Part shown: one piece after another, positions 36,603-46,054 of the stretch
How positions within the stretch are numbered: the first letter of the stretch is position 1
How the letters are laid out: each line of letters begins with the position of its first letter
From: Gammaproteobacteria bacterium
Lineage (GTDB): Bacteria; Pseudomonadota; Gammaproteobacteria; VBWC01
Assembly (NCBI GenBank): GCA_023266115.1
Contig: JAHFRU010000002.1
Location: 236,925-300,924 of the forward strand
Length of the DNA: 64,000 nucleotides
Direction: 5' to 3'
The notes under the pieces: generated by a model
Seen by the model: only the letters and a program-made list of their open reading frames with translations
What the model was told of the DNA's origin: nothing
Database searches by the model: none
Made by a program: the position numbers and the translations under genes

Positions 36603-36842
36603 ATGACCGCGTTATTACCATTTTTGATGTTGGCGTTGCTGGGCGGATTGATGTTCGCCATCTGGTGGATACCGAGATCGATCCGTGTCCAGCAGATTGA
36701 GTTCGCGATTCAGCAGGGAAAGGATGCGATAGCGGAGCTTGAGTTGCAGGTGCAAAACAGCGAGTTTACCGACGTGGAGGAGGCGCAGCAAAACATCGCG
36801 TCACTAAAGCGCGCCGTACAGCGACTCAAAGCGAAACTTTAG
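36603..36842 (+). CDS. Small membrane protein with coiled-coil tail
   Basis: A 79-residue product with one N-terminal membrane helix (residues 4-24, LLPFLMLALLGGLMFAIWWI) and a cytoplasmic coiled coil (QIEFAIQQGKDAIAELELQV ... SLKRAVQRLKAKL). GGAGAAACCGAT precedes the ATG. It stands alone and is followed at once by a strong terminator, so it is a monocistronic gene. I do not recognise the family. Confidence 0.75.
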   Translation: MTALLPFLMLALLGGLMFAIWWIPRSIRVQQIEFAIQQGKDAIAELELQVQNSEFTDVEEAQQNIASLKRAVQRLKAKL

Positions 36843-36865
36843 ATCGACCACGCCGTACAAAAAAA

Positions 36866-36889
36866 AGCCCCGCGTCTGCGGGGCTTTTT
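36866..36889 (+). terminator. Rho-independent terminator
   Basis: AGCCCCGC-GTCT-GCGGGGCT is a perfect 8-bp stem with a four-base loop, preceded by an A run and followed by TTTT. It lies 23 bases after the small membrane protein gene; the A run on the other side could let it act on both strands. Confidence 0.92.
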
Positions 36890-37007
36890 CGTTTCAGGAA
36901 CGCATGGCAATCGTCTTATTTGTTTTTTTCGAGCGCATACGGTTCGCCGTATTGATGATACCCAGAGGGTTGTATGTTACCGGGTAGATTCGCTTGCCTT
37001 GCCGCAG

Positions 37008-38582
37008 TCACGGATCACGCTCGCGGGCCAGTATGTCTGTGGCCAGCGTCGCGGTATCGATATCGGTTGAAGTATCGACGCGGATGACGTAGCCGGTTTC
37101 GTCGCGCGTCAAGGGTTCCTGTGTCCTGATCTGTTCTTCCAGTACCGCTACATTCGCGTCCGACGCGTCCTGCCCGTGCCTTACGCGATCGGCGATCCAT
37201 TGCCGAAGCAAATGTTCAGGCGAGTGGAAATCAATGATGATGAAGGGGACATCGAGCACTGTCGCGAGGCGATGAAACGCGGCGCGTGATTCACGCTTCA
37301 GGAACGTCGCATCAACGATAGCCGGATAGCCCGCTTCGATGATGCGTGTCGCGAGTCGCGCGAGGTGATCATACGTTCGTTTGCTGCTGGCGGCGCCGTA
37401 TAGCCCGCTGCCGGGCGACGTTCCGGAGTGGTCGGTTGCGCTCATGCCGGCAAGACGCTTTCTTTCGACATCGGAACGAATGCGGACCGCGCCCAGTCGT
37501 TCCAGCAACGGCTGGCTGATCACCGTTTTTCCGGACCCGGACAGACCATGTGTGATAATCAACGCCGTTGGCGCCGGCCTCGTGTATTGCTCAGCCAGCG
37601 CAAGATAGCCGCGAAACAACTTCTCGATAACGCTTTTTTCAGCTGCCGTGACATCGTCTTGTTGTAATCGTATCCCGGCGACCTTGGCGCGTACCATCGC
37701 GCGGTACACCTGATAAAAGCGCATGACGCGCAAGCCATCGTAATCGCCGGTGTGTTCCAGATACCGGTTCAGAAAACGTGCACTGAACATGCGCTGGTTA
37801 CGGTCGTCGAGATCCATCGTGACAAATGCGATTTCGCTGGCGACATCTATCCAGCGCAAGGCCTCGCTAAACTCGAGACAATCGAACACGGTGACGGTGT
37901 CGTCGAGCAGTACCATGTTGGTGAGGTGCATGTCGCCGTGGCACTCGCGAATGAATCCCGCGGCCTTGCGGTCCTGAAAGGCCGGCAGGTGCCGGGAATA
38001 GGTGTTCTTGCTCCAGGATTCAAGACGACCGGCCATATCAACATCTGCGTTCAGCGCGAGCAGTGGACGTATCTGCGTGAAATTTTCCATGACCGGACGG
38101 TAAACCGTTGCCGGTGTGCCGAACCGGCTGTCCGGCCCCGCGACCGGTAGCGTGGCGTGAAAGCCGGCGACGGTATCGGCGAGCTGGTCGATGTGGTCCG
38201 GCCGGAGTCTGCCCGCTGCCAGGACATTGTCCAGCTGCAGTGCCTGCGGAAACTGCTTCATCCTGACCGCGTACTCGATCGGCTCACCACTGCCGTTTAA
38301 GCGCGGTGCCTCGACGGAACCCGTGATGCGGACGATGTCAAGGTAGAGTTGAGGGGCGAGCCGGCGGTTCAGGCGCAGTTCCGCCTCACAGCAATGCCGT
38401 CGTTGTTGCAGTGACGAGAAGTCGAGAAAACCGAGGTTGACCGGCTTCTTGATCTTGTAGGCATACGGTCCGGTCAGGATTACCCACGAAATGTGCGTCT
38501 CGATAACGGCAAAGGCCGTTATCGGATGATCGTAGAGCTCGGCATGCTGTAACGACAAAATCAGTGTGGGACGGGTATTCAT
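37008..38582 (-). CDS. Fusion of an aminoglycoside-phosphotransferase-like kinase and a P-loop ATPase
   Basis: A 524-residue protein. Residues of about 20-310 resemble the APH/choline kinase fold, with the catalytic signature CHGDMHLTNMVLLDD and the metal loop VFDCLEF. The C-terminal part has a P-loop HGLSGSGKT (about 344) and a later RSDVERKRLAG segment, like zeta-toxin/gluconate-kinase type phosphotransferases. This two-domain architecture is known in many proteobacteria without a settled substrate. The gene diverges from mrcB by 88 bases. An antibiotic-resistance role should not be assumed. Confidence 0.87.
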   Translation of the reverse strand: MNTRPTLILSLQHAELYDHPITAFAVIETHISWVILTGPYAYKIKKPVNLGFLDFSSLQQRRHCCEAELRLNRRLAPQLYLDIVRITGSVEAPRLNGSGEPIEYAVRMKQFPQALQLDNVLAAGRLRPDHIDQLADTVAGFHATLPVAGPDSRFGTPATVYRPVMENFTQIRPLLALNADVDMAGRLESWSKNTYSRHLPAFQDRKAAGFIRECHGDMHLTNMVLLDDTVTVFDCLEFSEALRWIDVASEIAFVTMDLDDRNQRMFSARFLNRYLEHTGDYDGLRVMRFYQVYRAMVRAKVAGIRLQQDDVTAAEKSVIEKLFRGYLALAEQYTRPAPTALIITHGLSGSGKTVISQPLLERLGAVRIRSDVERKRLAGMSATDHSGTSPGSGLYGAASSKRTYDHLARLATRIIEAGYPAIVDATFLKRESRAAFHRLATVLDVPFIIIDFHSPEHLLRQWIADRVRHGQDASDANVAVLEEQIRTQEPLTRDETGYVIRVDTSTDIDTATLATDILARERDP

Positions 38583-38670
38583 CCTGAAATTCCGGCATCG
38601 TCACCGTGCGATGGGTTATTATTGCACACCAGGCTCGTCCCGTAATCGCTGAATCCATTCCATTACTCCC

Positions 38671-41001
38671 ATGGCAAAGAAAACCAGAGCTCGACGCCGG
38701 GCGCGGCAGGCTGCACGTCGTTCACTCTGGCGATGGCTATGGGCGCTGCTATTCGTTGGCGTGGTGGTACTGGCGGGGTATGTCGGGTATCTCGACTACC
38801 GGATTACCGCGCAGTTTGAAGGCAAACGCTGGGCGTTGCCGGCGCACGTCTACGCGCGCCCCCTGGAGCTGTATCCGGGGATGGCGCTGGAACCCGCGAG
38901 ATTGACGGAGGAACTTGAGGCACTGAAGTATCACAGTGTGCCGTCGCCGTCGTCGCCGGCGAGCTACTCGTTCGGCAGAGACGTTGTGCAAATCGTGACG
39001 CGGCCATTCATGTTCTGGGACAAGAACGAGCCGTCACAGAACTTCCGCTTGCGTTTTGATCAGAACCGTGTCGCCGACATCGTGGACGAAGCCAGCGGTA
39101 CGCCGCTGTCGCTGGTGCGGCTGGATCCGGCACTGATCGGTGGTATCTACCCGTCACACAACGAAGACCGGGTGCTGGTCAAGTACGACGAAGTGCCGCA
39201 ACTGTTGATCAAATCCCTGATAGTGATCGAGGACAGGCATTTCAACGGTCATATTGGTGTCGATCCACGCGCGATCACCCGCGCGATGCTGGCCAACGTG
39301 AAGGCGCGCGATATCGTCCAGGGTGGTAGCACGCTGACGCAGCAGCTCGTCAAGAACTATTTCCTGACCAGCGACCAGACCCTCTCTCGCAAACTCAACG
39401 AAGCGATCATGGCACTGCTGCTCGAGTGGCATTACGACAAGAAAGAAATTCTCGAGTCGTATCTGAACGAGGTTTACCTGGGTCAGGATACCCACCGCGC
39501 GATACACGGTTTCGGTTTGGCCAGCCATTTCTATTTTGAGAAACCGCTGGAAAAGCTCGAACCCCACGAGGTCGCGTTGCTGGTCGCACTGGTCAAGGGT
39601 CCGTCGTACTACGATCCGCGGCGCCATGGCGATCGTGCATTGACGCGGCGCAACGTCGTTCTGGAAGTTATGGCGGAGCAGGGCGTCATCAGCGAAGCGG
39701 AGCGCATGCGGGCGCGTGCCCGGCCGCTGGGAGTATCCGCAAGCGCGCGCAGCGGCATTACTACGTTTCCGGCCTTTCTGGATCTCGTCCGGCGCGATTT
39801 GCGGCGCGATTATCGCGAGGCGGACCTCACGTCGGAAGGGCTGCGTATATTCACTACCCTCGATCCGCGGGTGCAGCGTGTCGTCGAGGCCAAGGTCGTG
39901 CAGCACATCGAGAAACTTGAACGGCAGCGCGGGCTGGCGGCCAAGACACTCGAAACGGCGGTGATCGTGACGACCACGGACGACGGTGAGATTCTTGCGA
40001 TCGTCGGCGGACGTGATCCGCGCTATGCGGGTTTTAACCGTGCGCTTGATGGCGTGCGTCAGGTCGGTTCGTTAATCAAGCCGGCGGTCTATCTGACAGC
40101 GTTGCATAAAGGTACCGGGTATACATTGGCGACGCTGCTGGATGACCAGCCGATGCTGGTCGAAGCCGCGCCGGACCAGATGTGGCGCCCACGCAACTAC
40201 GACGGCATTTTCCGCGGCAGTGTGCCGTTGCATGTCGCGCTGGCGCAGTCCTACAACGTGCCGACAGCTAGGCTGGGTATGGCGATAGGCGTGGACAAGG
40301 TTGTCGCGACGTTGCATCGCCTGGGTATCGACCGGGACATCAAGGCATATCCGTCGTTACTGCTGGGCGCGAACGTACTGACGCCGATCGAGGTTGCCCA
40401 GATGTATCAGACATTCGCCGCGCGCGGTTTTCGCGCGCCGTTGCGGGCGGTACGGGCGGTGATGTTGCCTGACGGCACGCCGGTCAAGCGTTACGCACTG
40501 ACCGTCGAGCAGGCGTTCGAACCGGAACCCGTATATCTGGTTAACAGCATGTTGAACGAGGTGGTGCGTAACGGCACCGGGATGGCGCTGAGCTGGATGT
40601 TGCCCGAGGGACTCGTGACCGCAGGGAAGACCGGTACCACGGACGATTACCGGGACAGCTGGTTTGCGGGATTTTCTGATAACCGGCTGGCGGTGGTCTG
40701 GGTAGGCAATGACGAGAACCGGCCGGTCGGGTTGACCGGCGCGAGCGGTGCGTTACCGCTGTGGGGTGATATCATGCGCAACATTGACGCGGAGCCCTTC
40801 GATTTGACGCCGCCGGAAGGAATCGAGCGCGTACCGATCGACAGCGCCAGCGGCCTGCGTGGCGGGTTCGGCTGCGACAACGTTGTGGAGTTGCCGTTTA
40901 TTGCAGGTACGGCGCCGCAGACGCTCGCGCCGTGTGCGGACGGCGACGTTACGCGCTCGCTAGACCGGACCATCAATTTTCTTAAAGGTGTATTTGAGTA
41001 A
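38671..41001 (+). CDS. mrcB: Bifunctional penicillin-binding protein 1B
   Basis: PBP1B polymerises and crosslinks peptidoglycan in the periplasm. The 776 residues have a basic cytoplasmic start, one membrane helix (about 23-44), a UB2H-like region, the GT51 glycosyltransferase domain with the catalytic Glu187 (VIEDRHFNGHIGVD) and QGGSTLTQQLVKNYFL, and a transpeptidase domain with Ser467-x-x-Lys470 (GSLIKPA), Ser527-Tyr-Asn and Lys653-Thr-Gly. All catalytic residues are present. The stop overlaps the next gene by one base. Confidence 0.96.
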   Translation: MAKKTRARRRARQAARRSLWRWLWALLFVGVVVLAGYVGYLDYRITAQFEGKRWALPAHVYARPLELYPGMALEPARLTEELEALKYHSVPSPSSPASYSFGRDVVQIVTRPFMFWDKNEPSQNFRLRFDQNRVADIVDEASGTPLSLVRLDPALIGGIYPSHNEDRVLVKYDEVPQLLIKSLIVIEDRHFNGHIGVDPRAITRAMLANVKARDIVQGGSTLTQQLVKNYFLTSDQTLSRKLNEAIMALLLEWHYDKKEILESYLNEVYLGQDTHRAIHGFGLASHFYFEKPLEKLEPHEVALLVALVKGPSYYDPRRHGDRALTRRNVVLEVMAEQGVISEAERMRARARPLGVSASARSGITTFPAFLDLVRRDLRRDYREADLTSEGLRIFTTLDPRVQRVVEAKVVQHIEKLERQRGLAAKTLETAVIVTTTDDGEILAIVGGRDPRYAGFNRALDGVRQVGSLIKPAVYLTALHKGTGYTLATLLDDQPMLVEAAPDQMWRPRNYDGIFRGSVPLHVALAQSYNVPTARLGMAIGVDKVVATLHRLGIDRDIKAYPSLLLGANVLTPIEVAQMYQTFAARGFRAPLRAVRAVMLPDGTPVKRYALTVEQAFEPEPVYLVNSMLNEVVRNGTGMALSWMLPEGLVTAGKTGTTDDYRDSWFAGFSDNRLAVVWVGNDENRPVGLTGASGALPLWGDIMRNIDAEPFDLTPPEGIERVPIDSASGLRGGFGCDNVVELPFIAGTAPQTLAPCADGDVTRSLDRTINFLKGVFE

Positions 41002-41543
41002 TGGACAGCTATAAGCGGTTTTCGCGGCGCCTGATCGTCGGGCAGATATCGGTGTTAATCAGCGGTTGCGCGGCGATCCCGCTGTCGCAGTCGCCGTCGG
41101 TTCCGGAGCGTTTCCCGCCGGTGGAAGAACGGTCGCGGGCGGACGTGCCGGTGGAGGATCGCGGGTCGGCAATCGCGCCAGCGCCGGAAGTCACCGCGCT
41201 GCAGCGGCCAGGACCGGCGGTCGTGGCGTTGCTGGACGATGCCGCGGCAAGGGAGCGGCAAGGCGACTACGATACCTCGATCGCGGTGCTGGAACGGGCG
41301 GTACGCATCGAGCCGCGCAACGCGCTGGTATGGCACCGGCTGGCGCGCGTCAATCTGCAGCATGGTGACGCAGCGCAGGCCGAGGCCATGGCAAAAAAAT
41401 CGACGCAATTTGCTGGCAACGATGCGCGGCTGCAGGCAGCGAACTGGCGCCTGATAGCGTCGGCCCGGCGTCAGCGTGCTGATCTTAAAGGTGCGGACGC
41501 GGCCGATGGACAGGCCGTCATTCTGGAATCGCCACGCAGGTAA
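41001..41543 (+). CDS. lpoP: TPR lipoprotein, LpoP-like activator of PBP1B
   Basis: A 180-residue lipoprotein with a signal ending in the lipobox ISGC, a Pro-rich linker and TPR-like helices (DAAARERQGDYDTSIAVLER; NALVWHRLARVNLQHGDAAQ). Its start overlaps the mrcB stop (TAATG). In Pseudomonas a TPR lipoprotein, LpoP, encoded next to the PBP1b gene, activates that enzyme from the outer membrane; the position and architecture here match. The functional call is inference from that precedent. Confidence 0.72.
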   Translation: MDSYKRFSRRLIVGQISVLISGCAAIPLSQSPSVPERFPPVEERSRADVPVEDRGSAIAPAPEVTALQRPGPAVVALLDDAAARERQGDYDTSIAVLERAVRIEPRNALVWHRLARVNLQHGDAAQAEAMAKKSTQFAGNDARLQAANWRLIASARRQRADLKGADAADGQAVILESPRR

Positions 41544-41642
41544 GCAGGTTCGTCCGGCCGCGTTACGCGTGCGCCGGGAGGTGGACAAGGCAAACGTCAT
41601 CACGTTACAGTGACCGGCGATGAATACAACGGAACCCCGCGC

Positions 41643-42155
41643 GTGTCGCTATACAACGTTGATAAACTGATCGATGAAACCCGGCGGCTGGCGGTCGAGT
41701 ACCGCAAGGCCACCGGCAAGACCCTCGGCGGTGTCAGTGGCGAGATCGCCAACTACGACGCCGCGCGCCTCCTCGATCTGGAACTCGCCGGCCAGAATGT
41801 CGGTGGCTACGATGCCATCGGCAAGTCCGGCGCGCGGCAGGGTCAGCGTATCCAGATTAAGGGCCGGGCGATACTCGAGGACGGCAAGTCCGGCCAGCGT
41901 ATCGGCCAGCTCAAGACCGGACAGGATTGGGACCTGGTGGTTCTGGTACTGATGGACGAGAGTCTCGAGCCCGTCGAGATGTACGAGGCCGAGCGGGAAG
42001 AACTCGAAAACGCGCTGGAGCAATCGGGTGGCGGTAAAAAGAACAAACGCGGCGCGATGTCGGTTGCGAAGTTCAAGATCGTCAGCCGCCTGGTCTGGTC
42101 GCGCGATCAGGGCCTGATCGAGGACGAGGTGTGGGACAACCAGGCCGCACCCTAG
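41643..42155 (+). CDS. Conserved hypothetical protein
   Basis: A 170-residue soluble protein. An N-terminal helix (LIDETRRLAVEYRKATGK) is followed by GVSGEIANYDAARLLDLELA and a beta-rich segment GARQGQRIQIKGRAIL with LKTGQDWDLVVLVLMDE. The IKGR plus downstream charged strands recall the nuclease-like fold of DUF6998-type proteins, but that is uncertain. GTG 41643 begins at the conserved-looking part; GTG 41610 is an in-frame alternative. The gene lies between lpoP and tsaB. Confidence 0.65.
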   Translation: MSLYNVDKLIDETRRLAVEYRKATGKTLGGVSGEIANYDAARLLDLELAGQNVGGYDAIGKSGARQGQRIQIKGRAILEDGKSGQRIGQLKTGQDWDLVVLVLMDESLEPVEMYEAEREELENALEQSGGGKKNKRGAMSVAKFKIVSRLVWSRDQGLIEDEVWDNQAAP

Positions 42156-42207
42156 ATTCTGCCTGCCGGCAGTGCCCCGGCACGCACCACCGATCGCCGG
42201 ATATTTC

Positions 42208-42891
42208 ATGAAACTGCTGGCCATTGATACCTCGACCGAGGCGTGTTCTGCCGCGCTGTATGTCGATAACGAGGTGGCCGAGCGCTTCCGGATCGCTCCG
42301 CGCGAACACGCCGTACTGATATTGCCGATGATCGAACAACTGCTGGGCGACGCTGGCTTATCGCTGAATCGCCTCGACGCGTTGGCGTTCGGTCGCGGAC
42401 CGGGCTCGTTCACCGGTGTGCGTATCGCCGCCGGAGTGATCCAGGGTCTTGCCTACGGCGCAGCGCTGCCGGTAGTGCCGGTCTCCTCGCTTGCGGCGCT
42501 GGCGGAAGGTGTGCGGCGTGAGCGGCAGCAATCGCGCGTGCTGGCGGCGTTCGACGCGCGTATCGGCGAGGTCTACTGGGGCGCGTATCAGGCGGACGAA
42601 CCGGGACGCATGGTACTGATCGGGGAAGAGCAGGTATGTCCGCCGCAGGTCGTGCCCGGACCAGCGGCCGGTGTGTGGTTTGGTGCCGGCAGTGGCTGGC
42701 GGGCGTATATCGACGCGTTAAAGAGTCGACTCGGCAATCGCGTGGCCGGGTTCGATGCCGAATATTATCCGCATGCCGCCGACGTGGCGCGTCTAGCGGT
42801 TGCCGGCCTGGCGGCGGGGCAGGCGGTCGATGCCGAGTGGGCGTTGCCGGTGTATCTGCGCGATAACGTCGCGCGCAAGATGTTGGATTAG
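42208..42891 (+). CDS. tsaB: tRNA threonylcarbamoyladenosine biosynthesis protein TsaB
   Basis: TsaB is the scaffold partner of TsaD in the synthesis of t6A37 in tRNAs. The 227 residues start with LLAIDTSTEACSAALY and include HAVLILPMIEQLL, FGRGPGSFTGVRIAAGVIQG and FDARIGEVYWGAY, the classic TsaB sequence. ATG 42208 is chosen; an upstream in-frame extension is not conserved. The protein is normal in length. Confidence 0.95.
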   Translation: MKLLAIDTSTEACSAALYVDNEVAERFRIAPREHAVLILPMIEQLLGDAGLSLNRLDALAFGRGPGSFTGVRIAAGVIQGLAYGAALPVVPVSSLAALAEGVRRERQQSRVLAAFDARIGEVYWGAYQADEPGRMVLIGEEQVCPPQVVPGPAAGVWFGAGSGWRAYIDALKSRLGNRVAGFDAEYYPHAADVARLAVAGLAAGQAVDAEWALPVYLRDNVARKMLD

Positions 42892-42907
42892 CGTGCGATA
42901 CGCGGTA

Positions 42908-43582
42908 TTACACCGCCCCGGCCTGGTGTAGCAGCCGGTAAATTGCATCGGCCAGTTTCTGGTAACCGGCGTCGTTGAGATGTATCGCGTCGGATTTCAG
43001 TGCACGGTCGGACTCTATATCCGCCAGTATGCCGTCTTCATACGGTAACCGGAATTCACTGGCGATCTGTTCATAGAATCCGGCGGTGCTCAGTAATAAT
43101 CCCGGTTTCGGCACGCCGATCAGCACCACCGGTATGTGGCGTTCGTTCGCCAGCCGGATCATCTGACGCAGGTTATCCGAGGCTGTATCGAGCGCTTGCT
43201 TGCGCAGCATATCGTTGCCGCCGTGGCACAGGATCAGTAATTGTGGATGGTACCGGTCGAGCACGCCCGGCAGGCGTTCAAGGCCCTGTTGCGTGATCTC
43301 TCCCGGCACGCCGGCATTGATTACGCGATGGCCGGTCAGCCGCGCCAGTGTGGCGGGGTAGTCTTGCCCGGGTTGGGCGCCGGTGCCGTAGGTCAGGCTG
43401 TCGCCAAAGGCCAGTATCGTTGCGTCATCCGGCAGTTTCGCGAGGCCCGGGACCCGCGAGGAACACGCGATGAGAACGAGTACTACAATTGCCGCAAGCC
43501 AAATTTCCGTGGCGCGACGTAATGCCGGCGCCTCGTCGCGCGCGGTCCCGCCACGCAGCGACATCAACGCCGGCGGCGTCAT
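42908..43582 (-). CDS. GDSL/SGNH-family esterase (TesA-like arylesterase)
   Basis: A 224-residue exported hydrolase. An N-terminal membrane segment ending in a lipobox-like LIAC suggests a lipoprotein or a signal peptide. The SGNH blocks are clear: FGDSLTYGTG (catalytic Ser), INAGVPGEIT (Gly), CHGGNDML (Asn) and DAIHLNDAGY (Asp and His). The family hydrolyses short acyl esters or lysophospholipids. The start is uncertain: ATG 43582 is used, with ATG 43564 and ATG 43618 possible. It converges on tsaB. Confidence 0.88.
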   Translation of the reverse strand: MTPPALMSLRGGTARDEAPALRRATEIWLAAIVVLVLIACSSRVPGLAKLPDDATILAFGDSLTYGTGAQPGQDYPATLARLTGHRVINAGVPGEITQQGLERLPGVLDRYHPQLLILCHGGNDMLRKQALDTASDNLRQMIRLANERHIPVVLIGVPKPGLLLSTAGFYEQIASEFRLPYEDGILADIESDRALKSDAIHLNDAGYQKLADAIYRLLHQAGAV

Positions 43583-43860
43583 GTTCGCGGAATCAAGATT
43601 AGATCGATTACGTATCATATTGTATCGGTCGAGTAATCGTGCCCGGCCGTGGCCATTGGGGACAAGTCGATTCAAGACCAGGACCGGGCACGCAGGCGGT
43701 GTATGTCATAACGTTGGAGAGCGCGATGATGGCTACGGTCCGCCAGTGCTGGATAATGGCGCATGGAGCCGCGCCTTGAGTGCCTGAATCCGCTTGTGCG
43801 TTACCACCGGGAAGCCCACAATTTGCCTTAACGATACTTCACACATGCGAAGTTAATGCC

Positions 43861-44631
43861 ATGCATACGGTTCTGCAAGTATCGGACACGCACTATTTTT
43901 GCGATCCGGGTGGTTTGATGTTTGGCATTCACAGCCGCCGATCACTCGACCACGTGCTGGACTACGCCCTGAATCATCATGCGACGGCAGAACTGGTGCT
44001 GGCGACCGGCGACCTGGTACACGACGGTTCCGCCGCCGGCTATCAGGCGTTGAAGGAGGCGCTGGAGCGGCTTGAAGTCCCCGTGCATTGCCTGCCGGGT
44101 AATCATGATAACCCGGAGGTAATGGCGGCGGTGCTGAACGGCCCGCGCGTCACGTGCAACCGCGCCGCCGAACTGGCGGACTGGAAGATCATATTGCTCG
44201 ATACACGCGTCACGGGCAGCGACGGGGGATTTCTGGCGCGATCCGAGCTCGATTTTCTTGAGCGCGAGCTGTCTTCGGTGAGGAACCGGCACGTGATCAT
44301 TGTGCTGCATCATCCGCCCGTGCAGATCGGCAGTCTGTGGATGGATGACATCGGGCTGGCGAACGCCGCGGTTTTTCTCGACATGATCGATCGGCATGCG
44401 CAGGTGCGCGCGGTGCTGTTCGGGCACATACACCAGGAGTTTGACCGGCTGCGGCGCGGTGTCAGGCTGCTCGGCGCGCCATCGACCTGCGCGCAATTCA
44501 AGCCGCATACCCTGGTGCATGTCGACGACCCGTTGCCACCCGGCTACCGCTGGCTGAGGCTGGCCGGGAACGGGCGATTCGAAACCGGCGTGGCGCGACT
44601 GGCGCATCCGGTAGCCGACGATGATCACTGA
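43861..44631 (+). CDS. cpdA: CpdA-like 3',5'-cyclic-AMP phosphodiesterase
   Basis: A 256-residue calcineurin-like metallophosphoesterase. The metal-binding motifs are complete: QVSDTHYF, ATGDLVHDG, LPGNHDNP, IVLHHPP and LFGHIHQEF. Length and motif spacing match CpdA, which hydrolyses cAMP in gammaproteobacteria. ATG 43861 opens the conserved part; the in-frame upstream codons (from 43780) are not family-like. Its stop overlaps the stop of the convergent mipA-like gene by seven bases. Confidence 0.87.
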   Translation: MHTVLQVSDTHYFCDPGGLMFGIHSRRSLDHVLDYALNHHATAELVLATGDLVHDGSAAGYQALKEALERLEVPVHCLPGNHDNPEVMAAVLNGPRVTCNRAAELADWKIILLDTRVTGSDGGFLARSELDFLERELSSVRNRHVIIVLHHPPVQIGSLWMDDIGLANAAVFLDMIDRHAQVRAVLFGHIHQEFDRLRRGVRLLGAPSTCAQFKPHTLVHVDDPLPPGYRWLRLAGNGRFETGVARLAHPVADDDH

Positions 44632-45473
44632 GTGGCGTTGCCGGTAGACACGACCCAGGCAAGAGCAAATCCCAGGGCAAAGAAATGCCGGTCCTTCACC
44701 AGCGGGCTGTCTTCGAACACGCTGTCCGAGAGATTGTCGTAGCGCGCGAACCAGCCATACCACAACGCACCGCGGCGTCGGTTCCAGGTCAGCGTAATAC
44801 GGCTGCCGCTGTATCCGCCGGAGGTTTCGAAGGCGGGACGCTGCGTCGTCGCAAACGCCGGAGCGACGCGATAATAGTAGTCGTGGTAAGCGCGATTCCC
44901 GTATAGCGGTCCGACCGCGATACCCAGCCTGGCGCGACCCGCGAATACATCGTCAGCCTGTAAGCCATACTCGACATAGGGCGCAAACACCCAGCCCTGA
45001 TGATCCGCGTCGAGACCGTCCACCGATAACACCGCGCGTGCCGGCAGCTTCAACCACCATGAATCGCGACGCTCGCCCGGATTGGTCAGTTGCATTTCCA
45101 GAGCGGGACCGAGTTCGATCGTGGGATCAAGGTCCGGCATGCCGGTGCGCGCCGGATTGTTATCGGCGCTGACCGGCAGACCTGCCGCCAGGCTGACGTC
45201 GAGACGGGCGCGCGGGGTGGTGAACAACCGGCTGCGCGCGCCGTCCTCGTCGATACGCAGCCGCTTGCCGCGATAGCGGATATACGGGAACGGCAACAGA
45301 TAATTCCCGCGGTGATCGGAGCCGCGATAATCCGGCAGCGATAACCCGCCGATGCCAATGCCCAGTTCCCAGGTCGGGACGGCAGCCCCGGTACCGGCCG
45401 CCGCCATCGTCGCCGCGGGGACGGTGAGTAACCAAAGCCAGAAAATCGTTTGATGAACTGTCGAGCGCTTCAT
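44625..45473 (-). CDS. MipA/OmpV family outer-membrane protein
   Basis: A 282-residue outer-membrane beta-barrel protein. It has a signal peptide (ends near ATMAAAG), then WELGIGIGGLSLPDYRGSD and LLPFPYIRYRGKRLRIDEDG, both typical of MipA/OmpV. Later strands include YGWFARYDNLSDSVFEDSPL and FALGFALAWVVS at the C-terminus. MipA in E. coli links a lytic transglycosylase to PBP1B, but most family members have no known role. Divergent from the DUF3617 gene. Confidence 0.9.
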   Translation of the reverse strand: MKRSTVHQTIFWLWLLTVPAATMAAAGTGAAVPTWELGIGIGGLSLPDYRGSDHRGNYLLPFPYIRYRGKRLRIDEDGARSRLFTTPRARLDVSLAAGLPVSADNNPARTGMPDLDPTIELGPALEMQLTNPGERRDSWWLKLPARAVLSVDGLDADHQGWVFAPYVEYGLQADDVFAGRARLGIAVGPLYGNRAYHDYYYRVAPAFATTQRPAFETSGGYSGSRITLTWNRRRGALWYGWFARYDNLSDSVFEDSPLVKDRHFFALGFALAWVVSTGNATQ

Positions 45474-45553
45474 TGCCTTTCACTTGCCGTACGGGAATGG
45501 GATAATCGCGGTTGCCGCGCACCGCGGCATGATCGACCGGACAGACACCCATT

Positions 45554-45976
45554 ATGCCCTTGAGATTTATTAAAACATTTATTTTGATGCTGCTGTTGTC
45601 CGACACAGCTTATGCCGCCGGGCCCAATGTCCGGGAAGGACGCTGGCAGACCATTGTTCGTGTCCAGGTGGGTGGCATTACATTGCCGGCCCCGTTCAAG
45701 ACCGAAAAATGTATCACGACGGGCGACCTCGTACCCAACAGCGTTGACGCTGGTTCCCGGTGCACCATCGAAGACATTGATACCGCGGGTAACGATGTTA
45801 CCTGGACGGTCAATTGCGCGGATGTGCAAGGGTCGTTACGTGGTCACGGTGTGATTACCTATGCCGGTGACACGCTGGAGGGCGCGATGGAAATGGTCGC
45901 TCGCGATACGGGCGGCGCGGTGGTTTCAAATTCACTTTACGAAATGCGCGGTGAGCGCAAAGGCGACTGTGACTGA
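45554..45976 (+). CDS. DUF3617 family exported protein
   Basis: A 140-residue product with a signal peptide (LMLLLSDTAYAAG) and a mature region with EGRWQTIVRVQVGG at the start, KCITTGDLVP and CTIEDIDTAGNDVTWTVNC. These match DUF3617, a small periplasmic beta-rich family of unknown function, with the conserved Cys residues. The ribosome site is weak. No clear functional partner among its neighbours. Confidence 0.8.
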   Translation: MPLRFIKTFILMLLLSDTAYAAGPNVREGRWQTIVRVQVGGITLPAPFKTEKCITTGDLVPNSVDAGSRCTIEDIDTAGNDVTWTVNCADVQGSLRGHGVITYAGDTLEGAMEMVARDTGGAVVSNSLYEMRGERKGDCD

Positions 45977-46054
45977 CGTCCGGCTGCCCGCTCCGGAATT
46001 CCCGTCTGAGCGGGAATGGTGGGCACGAATTCTCCGTACCTGCGCCGAATCGAA

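Noticed and set aside
37008..38582. Reading the APH-like gene as an antibiotic-resistance determinant
   Set aside because: The fusion architecture is that of a chromosomal family with unknown substrate; there is no resistance context.
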